From: Rickettsiales bacterium
GTDB taxonomy: Bacteria; Pseudomonadota; Alphaproteobacteria; Rickettsiales; UBA1997
Direction of reading: 5' to 3'
DNA: 35,556 nucleotides
NCBI GenBank assembly: GCA_031269065.1
Contig: JAIRWJ010000016.1
Coordinates: 1-35,556 of the forward strand
Shown here one piece after another: positions 7,032 through 16,236 of the stretch. The position numbers and the translations under genes are program-made. The notes beneath the pieces were generated by a model that did not search any database, was not told where the DNA came from, and saw nothing but the letters and a program-made list of their open reading frames with translations. Every line of letters starts with the position of its first letter. Position 1 is the stretch's first letter.

Positions 7032-8444
7032 GTGCTTCTATTGGTTAACACTGGAAATGGTCGGCGCCGCCAGCTGTTTCTTCTGGGTCTCGTATCTGCC
7101 ACAGCGTTTGCCCCTCTGTACTTTTTCCCAGCAATGTTTTTGTCCATGGACTTTCTGCTGGAGTCACTGAGCCACCTACAAAACCCAAAGGAAGCATTCT
7201 GGAGCGGTTGGCTGTTTGGTCTAGGCTATTTTATGGGTAACTGCTACTGGTTCTACAGCCCACTACTTGTGGAGCCACTGAAATATGCCTGGTTGATTCC
7301 TTTTGCTCTGACTCTGGTACCATCTTTCCTGGCCTGCTACACAGCTCTGACTGTCCTATCTACATGGTTTTTTAGTAAACTCACGGACAACAGATTTTTT
7401 CTAACACTGGCCTTTGCAGCGTTCTGGTCGGCTTTTGAGTATGCCCGGGGGATTCTGGCGACAGGCTTTCCCTGGAATCTGATTGGCTATAGCCTAGCAT
7501 TTTCCCCACTACTGATACAGACGGTTTCAATCTTTGGTAGCTATGTGTTTGGGTTTTTTCTACTGTTGCTCTATAGCTCACCTTATCCACTGAAACGACG
7601 AGAATATCGCCTCTATTCAATCTTCTATTGCCTTCTACTGCTGTCTGCTCTGAGCTTTGGATTTCTCAGGCTAGGAAAGGCTGAAACTCTCAGTTCATCC
7701 TATTTGGTCCGGCTAGTCCAGCCAAATGTGGCAGAAAAAGAGAAGATTGGGGGCGAATGGCTGGAAAAATCTTTGAAGGAAATATTAGATCTAAGTCTGG
7801 AGAATGCCGATCAAATAGATTATCTTGTGTGGCCCGAGTCCGCTCTGCCCCAGCCAATATTTTACGGCGAAAAAAATCGTATTCTAAAAATCATAGGAGA
7901 TAGGATTGGCAGAGACAGAACTCTGATAACCGGAGCACTTAGAATTGAAGGAACTAGCCAAAAGATTTATAATTCTTTGGTTGTTCTTAGAAACTCTGAG
8001 ATTGTAGATTACTATGACAAGTACCATTTGGCCCCGTTTGGAGAGTTTATTCCATTTAGCAACATTTTTAAATTTATGACTTCACTGACCGGAATTGGAA
8101 ACTTTTCCAAAGCAAGAATAAAAAATAAGATCATAAAAATTGACGATAGATTCCCTCTATTTTCTCCAAGCATTTGCTATGAATCCATATTTATAGACTC
8201 TGTAAACAAAAAAAAAGGAGCTAGACTCATAGTCAATATTACAAACGACGCTTGGCTCGGCAGGACCAGCGGGCCTTATCAGCACTTCGCTGCTTTGAAA
8301 TTCAGGGCTCTGGAAAATCATCTACCAGCGATTCGGGTTGCCAACTCCGGCATCAGCGGAATCATAGATAAACATGGCCGCGTCCTTAAAAAAATTGGAC
8401 TAGGTAAAAGGGGAATTTTGGATGTGTCTCTACCTATCCGATGA
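7032..8444 (+). CDS. lnt: Apolipoprotein N-acyltransferase
   Basis: Lnt adds the third acyl chain to the N-terminal cysteine of lipoproteins in the inner membrane, which is needed before Lol sorting. The N-terminal half (about 1-215) holds several membrane helices with FPWNLIGYSLA, a typical Lnt motif. The C-terminal half is a nitrilase domain with the complete catalytic triad: Glu269 (WPESALP), Lys330 (DKYHLAPFGEFIPF) and Cys382 (SICYESIF). NDAWLG and FRALENHLPAIRVANSGISG are also family hallmarks. At 470 residues it is slightly shorter than the E. coli enzyme (about 510). It starts with GTG at 7032, four bases after the DUF2335 gene. Its presence implies triacylated lipoproteins, which fits the envelope gene content of the window. 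Confidence 0.96.
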   Translation: MLLLVNTGNGRRRQLFLLGLVSATAFAPLYFFPAMFLSMDFLLESLSHLQNPKEAFWSGWLFGLGYFMGNCYWFYSPLLVEPLKYAWLIPFALTLVPSFLACYTALTVLSTWFFSKLTDNRFFLTLAFAAFWSAFEYARGILATGFPWNLIGYSLAFSPLLIQTVSIFGSYVFGFFLLLLYSSPYPLKRREYRLYSIFYCLLLLSALSFGFLRLGKAETLSSSYLVRLVQPNVAEKEKIGGEWLEKSLKEILDLSLENADQIDYLVWPESALPQPIFYGEKNRILKIIGDRIGRDRTLITGALRIEGTSQKIYNSLVVLRNSEIVDYYDKYHLAPFGEFIPFSNIFKFMTSLTGIGNFSKARIKNKIIKIDDRFPLFSPSICYESIFIDSVNKKKGARLIVNITNDAWLGRTSGPYQHFAALKFRALENHLPAIRVANSGISGIIDKHGRVLKKIGLGKRGILDVSLPIR

Positions 8445-8445
8445 A

Positions 8446-8474
8446 ATGGGAAAAATATCGACCAAGACTCCCAT
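8446..8474. terminator. Weak hairpin between convergent lnt and fabG
   Basis: ATGGGA at 8446-8451 can pair with TCCCAT at 8469-8474 across a 17-base loop, in the 54-base gap between the stops of two convergent genes. The loop is long and no U-run follows closely, so this is a weak candidate for a shared terminator. Confidence 0.2.
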
Positions 8475-8498
8475 ATAATTATTATGTTTCTCCGGATT

Positions 8499-9245
8499 CT
8501 AGGGCATCAGAAGTCCACCATTCACATGGATTGTTTGCCCCGTGATGTAACCAGATTCCCTTTTGGCTAGAAAGGCTATAGCATTAGCCACATCCTCCGG
8601 CTGGCCCATCCGGGCCATCGGTACAGTACTGAGAATTTTACTTTTCTGGACCTCACTCAGTTTGTTAGTCATGGGCGTCTCAATGAATCCCGGCGCAACA
8701 CAGTTTACTGTTACACCCCGGTTCGCGAACTCTATAGCCAGTGACTTCGTTAAACCGACAATGCCAGCCTTTGAGGCGACATAGTTTACCTGTCCAGCAT
8801 TGCCGCTGAGACCAACCACGGAACTTATATTTATAATTCTTCCATATTTAGATTTTATCATTCTTTTCAGAGCTTCCCTGTTCAATATAAAGGTAGCTCT
8901 GAGGTTCACGTCGATGACCTCCTCAAAGTCTTTCAAAGACATGCGTATAGATAACGCATCCTTCGTGATCCCAGCATTACACACCAGAATATCCGGAGTA
9001 CCAATCTCTCTGTCAACCGTTTCAAATAGTTTTTCTGTCTGGTCGACGTCCCCCAGGTCACAGGGAAAACTAAAGGACTTTCCCCCCTTGGCTCTAACCT
9101 CATTGGCTAAGTTTTCCAACCTATCACCCTCTCTAGCACAGAGACCAATAATAGCCTTCTGTTTTGCAAAAAGGAGGGAGATCACATGACCAATTCCTCC
9201 TGTTGCACCGGTTATTAGGACCTTCTGATTTTCAAAGTCTAGCAT
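8499..9245 (-). CDS. fabG: 3-oxoacyl-[acyl-carrier-protein] reductase
   Basis: FabG reduces beta-ketoacyl-ACP with NADPH in fatty acid elongation. The Rossmann nucleotide motif TGATGGIG is at residues 12-19, the NAG motif at 90-92, and the catalytic residues are Asn114, Ser142, Tyr155 and Lys159 (NYVASKAG). The PGFIETPM and GQTIHVNGG motifs confirm the FabG subgroup. I start at the ATG at 9245, which gives 248 residues, the standard length, with GGGGA upstream. An in-frame ATG at 9317 would add 24 residues with no place in the family. Usual neighbours (fabD, acpP, fabF) are absent, so it stands alone and convergent to lnt. Confidence 0.95.
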   Translation of the reverse strand: MLDFENQKVLITGATGGIGHVISLLFAKQKAIIGLCAREGDRLENLANEVRAKGGKSFSFPCDLGDVDQTEKLFETVDREIGTPDILVCNAGITKDALSIRMSLKDFEEVIDVNLRATFILNREALKRMIKSKYGRIINISSVVGLSGNAGQVNYVASKAGIVGLTKSLAIEFANRGVTVNCVAPGFIETPMTNKLSEVQKSKILSTVPMARMGQPEDVANAIAFLAKRESGYITGQTIHVNGGLLMP

Positions 9246-9444
9246 GACTTCCCCACATAGCGTGTGGGCGATGGTCATGCATTTATTTATTAAAGTCAAC
9301 GCCATGGAGGAATGCATGAATTTTTTTCAGGGTTACTAATGTTTATACAATTCTCTCCTTTACCTAGATATCCAGAATAGGCCGAGCCATTTGTGCATTT
9401 GCTGTGCTAACGGTATCTGCTGAATAGAGCAATATTTTGCTAAT

Positions 9445-9472
9445 TTAGACCTTGTAATATCATAATTATGAT
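9445..9472 (+). promoter_or_regulatory. Predicted promoter of the CE-clan peptidase gene
   Basis: TTAGAC at 9445-9450 and TATGAT at 9467-9472 are spaced by 16 bases, about 65 bases upstream of the ATG at 9538. The -10 element lies inside the 18-bp palindrome described separately. Bases 9246-9444 between fabG and this promoter show no gene. Confidence 0.45.
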
Positions 9473-9474
9473 AT
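9457..9474. promoter_or_regulatory. 18-bp perfect palindrome, possible operator
   Basis: ATATCATAATTATGATAT is a perfect inverted repeat centred between 9465 and 9466. It covers the predicted -10 box of the peptidase gene, which is where a dimeric repressor would block transcription. AT-rich palindromes arise by chance, so the case rests on the position as much as on the symmetry. Confidence 0.4.
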
Positions 9475-9537
9475 AAAATATCAGAAGATCCAGAAGTTAG
9501 TTCTGTAATTTAGAAAACTACTAAAAGTGGGGATATT

Positions 9538-10623
9538 ATGGAAAAAAGTGTATTCAATGAAAAAAAGGATGGAGAAATATTTGACTCCACAGTTAGGGCA
9601 TATGTGGATATAAAATATCCCGGGAAGTACAAAGACTCAGATGAAATGAAGGCAAAATTAGTAAAGGAATATGTTGAGTCTGGCGAGATTATGGGGATAG
9701 TCTATAATAGACCGGCTCTGGACCTAAACTACGAGAATAATGTTAACTTTACGATTGCCAGTAGAGTTCCCGACTATTCTCATAAGTCTGGCACCAGAGA
9801 GATTACCCCGGTGATGAACAAAGAACGATGGGACTTGGTAAATAATGGAGTAGGTTTTAATGTGATCTTCGTGCTAGGGGTCGACGACGATGGCATTGGT
9901 GGGTATCACTGGGTAGCAGCCAGAGTTACTCGTGATCCTCAGACAGGTGAGATTTTTCTACTACACAGAGACTCGAAGTATGGGAATGTTGATGAAGAAT
10001 TTAAGATGTTCGCTGAAAGGGAATTTGGTAGCGACGTCAGAATAGTGAACGTGAAAAACCAGACCGGAGTTATGCTCCAAAAGGATAGCAAAACCTGTGG
10101 GCTGCGAGCTTTGACTTCTATGGCAAAAGGTGGTCTGTTTGACAGGATGGAGAAGAAAATAGTAGAAAAGAGAGGCCTAGATAATTTTATAGAATCAAAC
10201 ACTATGAAACTCTCCGTTACATCACCCAAAGTTAAAAGCTTTTTTCGAGCAGTAATCCACAGGGTTTTCTTTGCCGTACCAATTGCAATTAAAAATTTTT
10301 TTCAAAAAGTTTCTAAAATTTTCAAATCCGCGGCCTCTAATAGGAAAAAAGAGAAAAAAAATACAGAGAATATTGAAGCTAGCATTGTAAACGTTAAAAA
10401 TATTGACGAACCCAAAGGGCCAGATGCCGTGGTTGCTAGTCCAGATGTGCTGCCAATTCCTGGGGTAAATAGTAAACCCGTATCTACAGTCTCTGATAAA
10501 CCCGCAACCGTGAAAGAAACACATAGGCACAAATTGGCTAGTCGTCAGATTTCTGCCATATCCGAGATCGACAATAGAATACCTTCAAAAAAACAAAACT
10601 CGCCAAACCAGCGCTACCCATAA
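9538..10623 (+). CDS. CE-clan (Ulp1/C48-like) cysteine peptidase, probable effector
   Basis: The 361-residue protein has no signal peptide. Residues about 105-195 show the CE-clan catalytic pattern: His124 followed by Trp (GGYHWVAARV), Asp145 (HRDSKYGN), Gln181 and Cys187 (QKDSKTCGLRALTS). In yeast Ulp1 the oxyanion Gln also lies six residues before the Cys, and the His-to-Asp (21 here) and Asp-to-Cys (42 here) spacings are similar. This clan includes SUMO/ubiquitin proteases and YopJ-like acetyltransferases that intracellular bacteria deliver into hosts. A hydrophobic stretch (about 234-256, FFRAVIHRVFFAVPIAIKNFF) and a basic, then Pro/Val-rich, tail follow. A GGGGAT ribosome binding site precedes the ATG. 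The gene is convergent with virB6. Effector status and host substrate are inference. Confidence 0.75.
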   Translation: MEKSVFNEKKDGEIFDSTVRAYVDIKYPGKYKDSDEMKAKLVKEYVESGEIMGIVYNRPALDLNYENNVNFTIASRVPDYSHKSGTREITPVMNKERWDLVNNGVGFNVIFVLGVDDDGIGGYHWVAARVTRDPQTGEIFLLHRDSKYGNVDEEFKMFAEREFGSDVRIVNVKNQTGVMLQKDSKTCGLRALTSMAKGGLFDRMEKKIVEKRGLDNFIESNTMKLSVTSPKVKSFFRAVIHRVFFAVPIAIKNFFQKVSKIFKSAASNRKKEKKNTENIEASIVNVKNIDEPKGPDAVVASPDVLPIPGVNSKPVSTVSDKPATVKETHRHKLASRQISAISEIDNRIPSKKQNSPNQRYP

Positions 10624-10824
10624 AAGAAGTGGTCCTCCTTTTTTCTTAGAACGAGTTTTTAGTCTTTCTTCCAAATCCAAGGGGTCTTGGAGCTCTTTGG
10701 TATTTAGTAGACCAGAACAGCTACGGTTCTCATGATTTCTGGTATATCCATAAAATCCCACTATCCAGCTCGGAGAGATATTTACAACAAAAATCAAGCC
10801 GGGCAACACGGGAAAATAATACAA
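10585..10824 (-). CDS. Doubtful small membrane protein behind virB6
   Basis: A frame starting at a TTG (10824) encodes 79 residues with a hydrophobic start (YYFPVLPGLIFVVNI), a charged middle (ELQDPLDLEERLKTRSKKKGG) and a hydrophobic end (PLLLWVALVWRVLFF). The composition looks protein-like. The frame is also the virB6 frame: it is open from just past two TAG stops that follow virB6, so these codons could be a lost C-terminal extension or a separate gene. There is no good ribosome binding site, and the last 39 bases overlap the end of the convergent peptidase gene. No family is recognised. Confidence 0.35.
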   Translation of the reverse strand: MYYFPVLPGLIFVVNISPSWIVGFYGYTRNHENRSCSGLLNTKELQDPLDLEERLKTRSKKKGGPLLLWVALVWRVLFF

Positions 10825-10908
10825 TCCGGGGATAAAGGTAACCGAAGACAGCGGAGACAGATAATATCCAGATAAATTCCTTTGATTACTCCAGTACTAA
10901 ACCGAATC

Positions 10909-13900
10909 CTACAAAAGCCCACTTTTGTTAAGGTATTCCTCAGCGTATTTTTTCTTATCCACGTCCTTTTGATCACCTAATTTTCCATCTTTTCCTTGGG
11001 AATGCATATATTCTTCCACCTTGTCTGGCATTTGGCTAAGAGCGGTATCTACGGATGCATTCTTGCGAAATTCCTGTTCCTTTGTGTCCAAAAGACTACT
11101 CTCGAATTCCTTGTCCTTTTTTGCCTGCTGCCCTTTATTCATGTTTTTGAATCCCGGGTCAGCATCTCTCTTTTGCTGCATATCCTGCTGAAACTGCGAA
11201 CTATTTTTGTAGCTGTTCAAACCCTGCTCAGTCTTAGAGTCAACGGCATTTGCAAAATTATTTCTCCTTTCTCCCCTTTCCTGTCTCTCTTTCTGTTGTT
11301 TCTCTCCGAACTCTTTTATGTTGCTACCACCCATTCTATTGGCTACTCCTTTAGCAAATCCAGTTCCTGCTGATTTCATAGCTCCCTTTGCAAATTCCCC
11401 TCCTTTTGCAGCGACGCTATTGGCCATGCCAGCTACTCCTCCGGCTATGGACATGCCTCCACTGGCACCGAAAATGCTGTTTCCAAGCTCTGCAGCTCCG
11501 GTCATGAACTTACTCATGAGTACACCAACTATGTAGAATGACATTATGCTGTAGAAACTTGGCATACTTTCATTTATAGTGTTAAGACTTCCAAGCAAGC
11601 TTGAGGTTGGAATTCTCCAGAAAGAAATAAGATCAAGAGGAATACCCGCTATATTCATATTGAGTATTGACATCCAACAGACTGTGTAACTAAAAGTGGA
11701 CTTTATAAAGTTGTATATGAGTATGTTAAAAAATGACAGCGTCATTACCAAAAATATTTGTTGCCCAGCAAAACTGACTAGCAGATTTACCCAGTTGTCC
11801 AGAGTTTTTTTAGTTCTCTCAAAAAACATGAAGAGTACCACAAGCGGGAAGAAACAGAGTACTAGGGATATATAAATCTGAGAGTTCAGGTACATGGTTA
11901 TTGCTGAAAACACGCCAATTATGTAGTTTATCACTGTTGTGGCCACCAGATAAAGGTATATAAGTCCGAACCAGCTGGAGAAGGCCAGGCCAAGCAACTT
12001 GTTAAATATAGGATCGGAAAATATTAATTTCAGATTGGAAAAACATGTTGAAAATATCACCGATTTGTCGGAATAATTTCTGGTGGCCAGAGCTACGGAA
12101 AGTTCTGAATCTATATCAGTTTCAAAAGATCCCGCTATCAGGAACAATATAGAATCCACACCATCCTTGAAGAATTTGACAATAAACTTATCAAAAAAAT
12201 TCCAACCACTTGGACTTATTATAAAATATATAAAACAAACTCTAATTATCTTTGGAATGATTTCCGACTGGGTAAAATTAGTGAGTCCAAAAAAGTAACC
12301 AAATCCGTAGAGAGTTATCATCAGTATCAGTGCCAGCTTTGCTACAAACTGATATAGTGGGTCCCCTATGAAATTTTCGAACACAATCTTAACAAAGCCC
12401 CTGCCATCTGCGTATTTTCCGCAACTACCAACCACGTTTAGGTCAACTTTCTTGCAATCTTCGTAACAATCGTTGCTGTTGATCATATCCTTATAGCTGC
12501 AGGTATTACCATTGTTGCTAACATCATCCTCGCTATAGATAATGCAACTTACACTATTATCGTCTGGACATGGGACTGGACGTCCTCCAGATTTTTTCAG
12601 AGATAGTTCAGAGCCATCCACAAAACCAAGAATCACATTGAAAAAATTTCTGAAATGTGTTACCAGCGTGTTTTCCGATCTGTTCACTGTCCTAATCCTT
12701 ATCTGATAGCTTCCAGAGTTATTACTCAGTTGACTATCTGTGTCCATTATTTTGAAAAATATACTCTTAGTTTTATCATCGATGTTCAGATAGCTGTTTC
12801 CGATGGTGTAGTTCGAACTGGAAAAATCAATTCCATAACCGCCGGCCACCGTTCTCAGAACACCCTGGGAATCAAACTTGAACTTTGTATTTTCCTGATC
12901 TAGTACTAGTACATTGCTTGCATCTTTTTTATACTTGACTATTTCCAGAATAGTGTTGTCACTGTTGCTATTGCCATTCGATCCATTGAAAACACCTACG
13001 GAAACGCCGTTATACTTTATGGCACCTGGGTTTCCTGCATAATTTTTACTATTATCGCTATTCCCAATAAATACAGCTAATCTTTCTCCATTTTTATAGC
13101 TTGCCGAACTTTCGAGGAGAGCCTTTAGGATATGTGAACTGCCGCCGCTGTTAAACAGTTTTACCCGGTTAAAGTTATCTAGTGCGGTCTCAAACACTCC
13201 ACCACTATAATCTATGTCCTTGATCACAAAAAATCTAATGAAGTTGCTACCCTTGGAATATATATTTCCGTTGTATTTTACCATAGTAGAACTGGAAGTT
13301 GTAGAAGAGTCATCGGAGTGGTAAGGAATAAAATTTTTTATCAGTCCGCCATCGGTAGTGCTAAAATTTTTCAATTTCTCCGCACCAAAACCTAAATCTA
13401 TGGGCGTTAAATATCCGCTAGAGTCAACATTCTGAGCATTGTTGTTTCCCTTAGTTCTCGCCACTAGCCCGCTAAATCTTCCTTTGTAGTTTTTCATACT
13501 GTAACACTGCGGGAGGTTAACGGTGCATTCTGTTTTACTGGCTCCTCCTTTGCAAAGCTTCTTATAGTAGTAGAAATGTGTACCGTAGTTTGTAGATGCT
13601 GAGTTCTCGGTGCCGCTGGATTTAATAACAAACAAACTATTCAGTGCGTCTGCCATGCTTACCGTATTACTGCTGGAGATGCTAGAATTAAATATAATTT
13701 TATCATCTGCATCAGTGCCAGACGAGACTATTGTAGCCGAATTTTTATACGATTCATTGCCCTCGTTGTCCATAATTCCTTTGTATACAACGTAGTCACT
13801 ATTTATACCTAAAGAGTTTGCACATTGCTTGGCTGCATCGTAGACTTTCCTTATTGTTTCGTTGTAGCAGTTTTTACACACAACGCTATTTGCTAGTTCG

Positions 13901-16236
13901 GTCTCTTTACTGCAATCATTGTACACTGTGGCACCAGAGCTATCCTCATAGGACTCTAGAGCCTTATAGGCCGTGTATACACGGCTCCAGAATTCCGACA
14001 GTTTGCTTGAGGTACTTGTTGATGTCAAATTCGAGCTTGAGCTGCTTGAATATTTACAGTCTTTACTTCTGTAATTCACACCATTAAATTCCGATTCTAA
14101 AGTTCCCGCAACAGTGCAACTGCTAAGTGATATGAAACAGGCACCCTGGGTAGCATCATTTGCCAGAATTATATCGGAATATATCCCATTTTCTGCACTG
14201 CAGACAGCCGCAACGTTGAGGGATTCACTGGCCCCGCCGTAACAAAAATATGGAGGCTTTTCTTTTATAAAGGCACTGAGTCCTATTCCTTGGTCAACAC
14301 TTGAAGGATTTGTGCCGTTACTTGTGGCATTATTCAGAATAGAAATATTTTTAAGGCCATCTACACTTAGCCAATTACTGTAATCCAGTCTCAATATCTG
14401 TCCTTTCCTAACAAAGATCGCCTTACTAAGTAGATTGTTATAGTCCTTATTTTCCTGATCAGAGTCATCTAGTGTTCCAATTTCACTCGAACTGAGAGGA
14501 GTCACCTCTTTGTTAACAAATGATGTTCTGTTATCATCGAATTCGAAGAATTCTGTTGTTTTGTAATACAAACTCACACTGGAACTTGGTACGCGTAAAG
14601 CTTCTGGGTTCACCAGAGTATACTTTATCTTAGCGCCAGACATATCCAGCAGCGGAACATATAAAAACAGCAAACCATCACGTTCTATGCGATATTCCTT
14701 AAGTGGTAACAGTTTTATAGCCAATCCCTTCGTACAACTTGATAACCTGGCACCACTCGTCATGGTTAATACTATTTGTGCCGAAGTAGGGTATTTATCC
14801 GTTGAATACTGATCAAATACTATTTCCTTACCTTCCGATGTTTTAAGAACTTGCCATTTTTTACCACTAGACTCATTATAGCTATAAGTTATATTGCTAT
14901 AGGTGAGTTCGCCTTGGGTCGCATCCAGGTTTGTACTATCAATCCTATATCCTCTGCTATCTGTAACGGTGAAAGTACAATTCCCACTACTGTCGCTACC
15001 TATATATTTTACAGCTATCTTTGACGGCGAATTCAATTCAAACCTATAACTATCAACCAAGTCATTCCAAATAAAACCCTCATCAAAATCTGAGTTACCC
15101 ATAATCTGCTTAATTTCTCTTCCATTTTGTATCACAATCTTACCACTGTAACTAGCATCTGCATTTACATTACCGTTGGCATCGAGTGTAATCTTATCTA
15201 TCATATTACTAGCGTATTTGTAGTAATTTCCTCCATCAAATACAGCCACTGTGTAGAAGTTGTTACTGCTGTTATAGTAAGCATCTAGCGTTGAGGCAAT
15301 TACAACGCCTGTATGGTCGAATCGACAGTTGGCCTCATAGCGACTGCTATCTTCCTCTTTTATGCTATAGATACAGGAAAAATACTTGAAATTTGGTTTC
15401 TGAAATTTATATGCCTCTGATCGTTCCTCGCCGCTACCATCGGCCACTAGATCGCCCTTGAGCTCAATGAAGTCTAGATAGGATCTGGCAAGCAAATTAT
15501 TTAGGTCATTTCCAAATTCCGTGCTACCAAGGGTGGTTCTGTCAATATCAATATTGAGAGCAATAACTTCGCCGTCTTTGGAAATAAAATCCGGACTTGT
15601 GTAATCTACACCAAGTTTTTTGAAATTCATGCTTGATGAATTGGTGTCCGAGTCCAACAATACGGTGCCAGAAGCCGTTATAGAAATATAAACATCCTTT
15701 TCTATCTTTATCCCTATGTAATTACTACCAGTTTTGACATTTGCCTTGATCCAGATCGAGTCATCTGGTGTTGTTGTGGATGCGCAGTTGTTTATACACA
15801 TATCGATACAGGCCAAAAATAAATTTCTGGCGGCAACTTCGGCATCGCTCTCAGATACGGAGCCAGCAGGAGTAACTGTTATGGTGTTGTCAGCCGTATC
15901 TATTTCATTACACTTTATTGAATTTATGTCTTTGTCTCCGACCGTCGAAATGTCATCAAAATAATCTTCCACATAGGCGTAGGAATCTTCTGAGTCGTTT
16001 TTCAAGCTGCTAAGAACTGTACGACTAAGGCAACTCTTTATTGTTGCGTTATCATTTTCACTATAGGTTTTTGTTATGCCGTCGTAGAAGCAGTTACTCT
16101 CCGAGGCCATTATATTCACAGTGTCAAAGTCACCACTGTCTCCGAAGTCATCGGAATAGTAGCAGAAGTCTATAGAGTCACAGGCCAGCAGCAGTAGAAA
16201 TAGAGAAAAAACAAGTGCTCGTTTGTAAAAACCCAT
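10909..16236 (-). CDS. virB6: Giant VirB6/TrbL-type T4SS inner-membrane protein
   Basis: VirB6 is the polytopic inner-membrane channel component of type IV secretion. This 1775-residue copy starts with a signal sequence ending in LLLLAC, a possible lipobox, followed by DSIDFCYYSDDFG. A cysteine-containing C..DDFG start of this sort is what I associate with rickettsial VirB6 proteins. A Ser/Asn/Tyr-rich, presumably extracytoplasmic region of about 1270 residues with scattered cysteines follows. The VirB6 membrane domain lies at about 1288-1575 (starting FIGDPLYQFVAKLALIL and including WFGLIYLYLVATTVINYIIG). A Gly/Ala stretch and a Gln/Lys/Glu-rich hydrophilic tail end the protein. Rickettsiales carry several enlarged virB6 copies behind virB4, but this one stands alone. 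No ribosome binding site is evident at the ATG (16236). The N-terminal region is probably surface- or periplasm-exposed. Confidence 0.92.
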   Translation of the reverse strand: MGFYKRALVFSLFLLLLACDSIDFCYYSDDFGDSGDFDTVNIMASESNCFYDGITKTYSENDNATIKSCLSRTVLSSLKNDSEDSYAYVEDYFDDISTVGDKDINSIKCNEIDTADNTITVTPAGSVSESDAEVAARNLFLACIDMCINNCASTTTPDDSIWIKANVKTGSNYIGIKIEKDVYISITASGTVLLDSDTNSSSMNFKKLGVDYTSPDFISKDGEVIALNIDIDRTTLGSTEFGNDLNNLLARSYLDFIELKGDLVADGSGEERSEAYKFQKPNFKYFSCIYSIKEEDSSRYEANCRFDHTGVVIASTLDAYYNSSNNFYTVAVFDGGNYYKYASNMIDKITLDANGNVNADASYSGKIVIQNGREIKQIMGNSDFDEGFIWNDLVDSYRFELNSPSKIAVKYIGSDSSGNCTFTVTDSRGYRIDSTNLDATQGELTYSNITYSYNESSGKKWQVLKTSEGKEIVFDQYSTDKYPTSAQIVLTMTSGARLSSCTKGLAIKLLPLKEYRIERDGLLFLYVPLLDMSGAKIKYTLVNPEALRVPSSSVSLYYKTTEFFEFDDNRTSFVNKEVTPLSSSEIGTLDDSDQENKDYNNLLSKAIFVRKGQILRLDYSNWLSVDGLKNISILNNATSNGTNPSSVDQGIGLSAFIKEKPPYFCYGGASESLNVAAVCSAENGIYSDIILANDATQGACFISLSSCTVAGTLESEFNGVNYRSKDCKYSSSSSSNLTSTSTSSKLSEFWSRVYTAYKALESYEDSSGATVYNDCSKETELANSVVCKNCYNETIRKVYDAAKQCANSLGINSDYVVYKGIMDNEGNESYKNSATIVSSGTDADDKIIFNSSISSSNTVSMADALNSLFVIKSSGTENSASTNYGTHFYYYKKLCKGGASKTECTVNLPQCYSMKNYKGRFSGLVARTKGNNNAQNVDSSGYLTPIDLGFGAEKLKNFSTTDGGLIKNFIPYHSDDSSTTSSSTMVKYNGNIYSKGSNFIRFFVIKDIDYSGGVFETALDNFNRVKLFNSGGSSHILKALLESSASYKNGERLAVFIGNSDNSKNYAGNPGAIKYNGVSVGVFNGSNGNSNSDNTILEIVKYKKDASNVLVLDQENTKFKFDSQGVLRTVAGGYGIDFSSSNYTIGNSYLNIDDKTKSIFFKIMDTDSQLSNNSGSYQIRIRTVNRSENTLVTHFRNFFNVILGFVDGSELSLKKSGGRPVPCPDDNSVSCIIYSEDDVSNNGNTCSYKDMINSNDCYEDCKKVDLNVVGSCGKYADGRGFVKIVFENFIGDPLYQFVAKLALILMITLYGFGYFFGLTNFTQSEIIPKIIRVCFIYFIISPSGWNFFDKFIVKFFKDGVDSILFLIAGSFETDIDSELSVALATRNYSDKSVIFSTCFSNLKLIFSDPIFNKLLGLAFSSWFGLIYLYLVATTVINYIIGVFSAITMYLNSQIYISLVLCFFPLVVLFMFFERTKKTLDNWVNLLVSFAGQQIFLVMTLSFFNILIYNFIKSTFSYTVCWMSILNMNIAGIPLDLISFWRIPTSSLLGSLNTINESMPSFYSIMSFYIVGVLMSKFMTGAAELGNSIFGASGGMSIAGGVAGMANSVAAKGGEFAKGAMKSAGTGFAKGVANRMGGSNIKEFGEKQQKERQERGERRNNFANAVDSKTEQGLNSYKNSSQFQQDMQQKRDADPGFKNMNKGQQAKKDKEFESSLLDTKEQEFRKNASVDTALSQMPDKVEEYMHSQGKDGKLGDQKDVDKKKYAEEYLNKSGLL

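Noticed and set aside
9246..9317. N-terminal extension of FabG to an ATG at 9317.
   Set aside because: The 24 extra residues have no counterpart in FabG, and the ATG at 9245 gives the standard 248-residue length.
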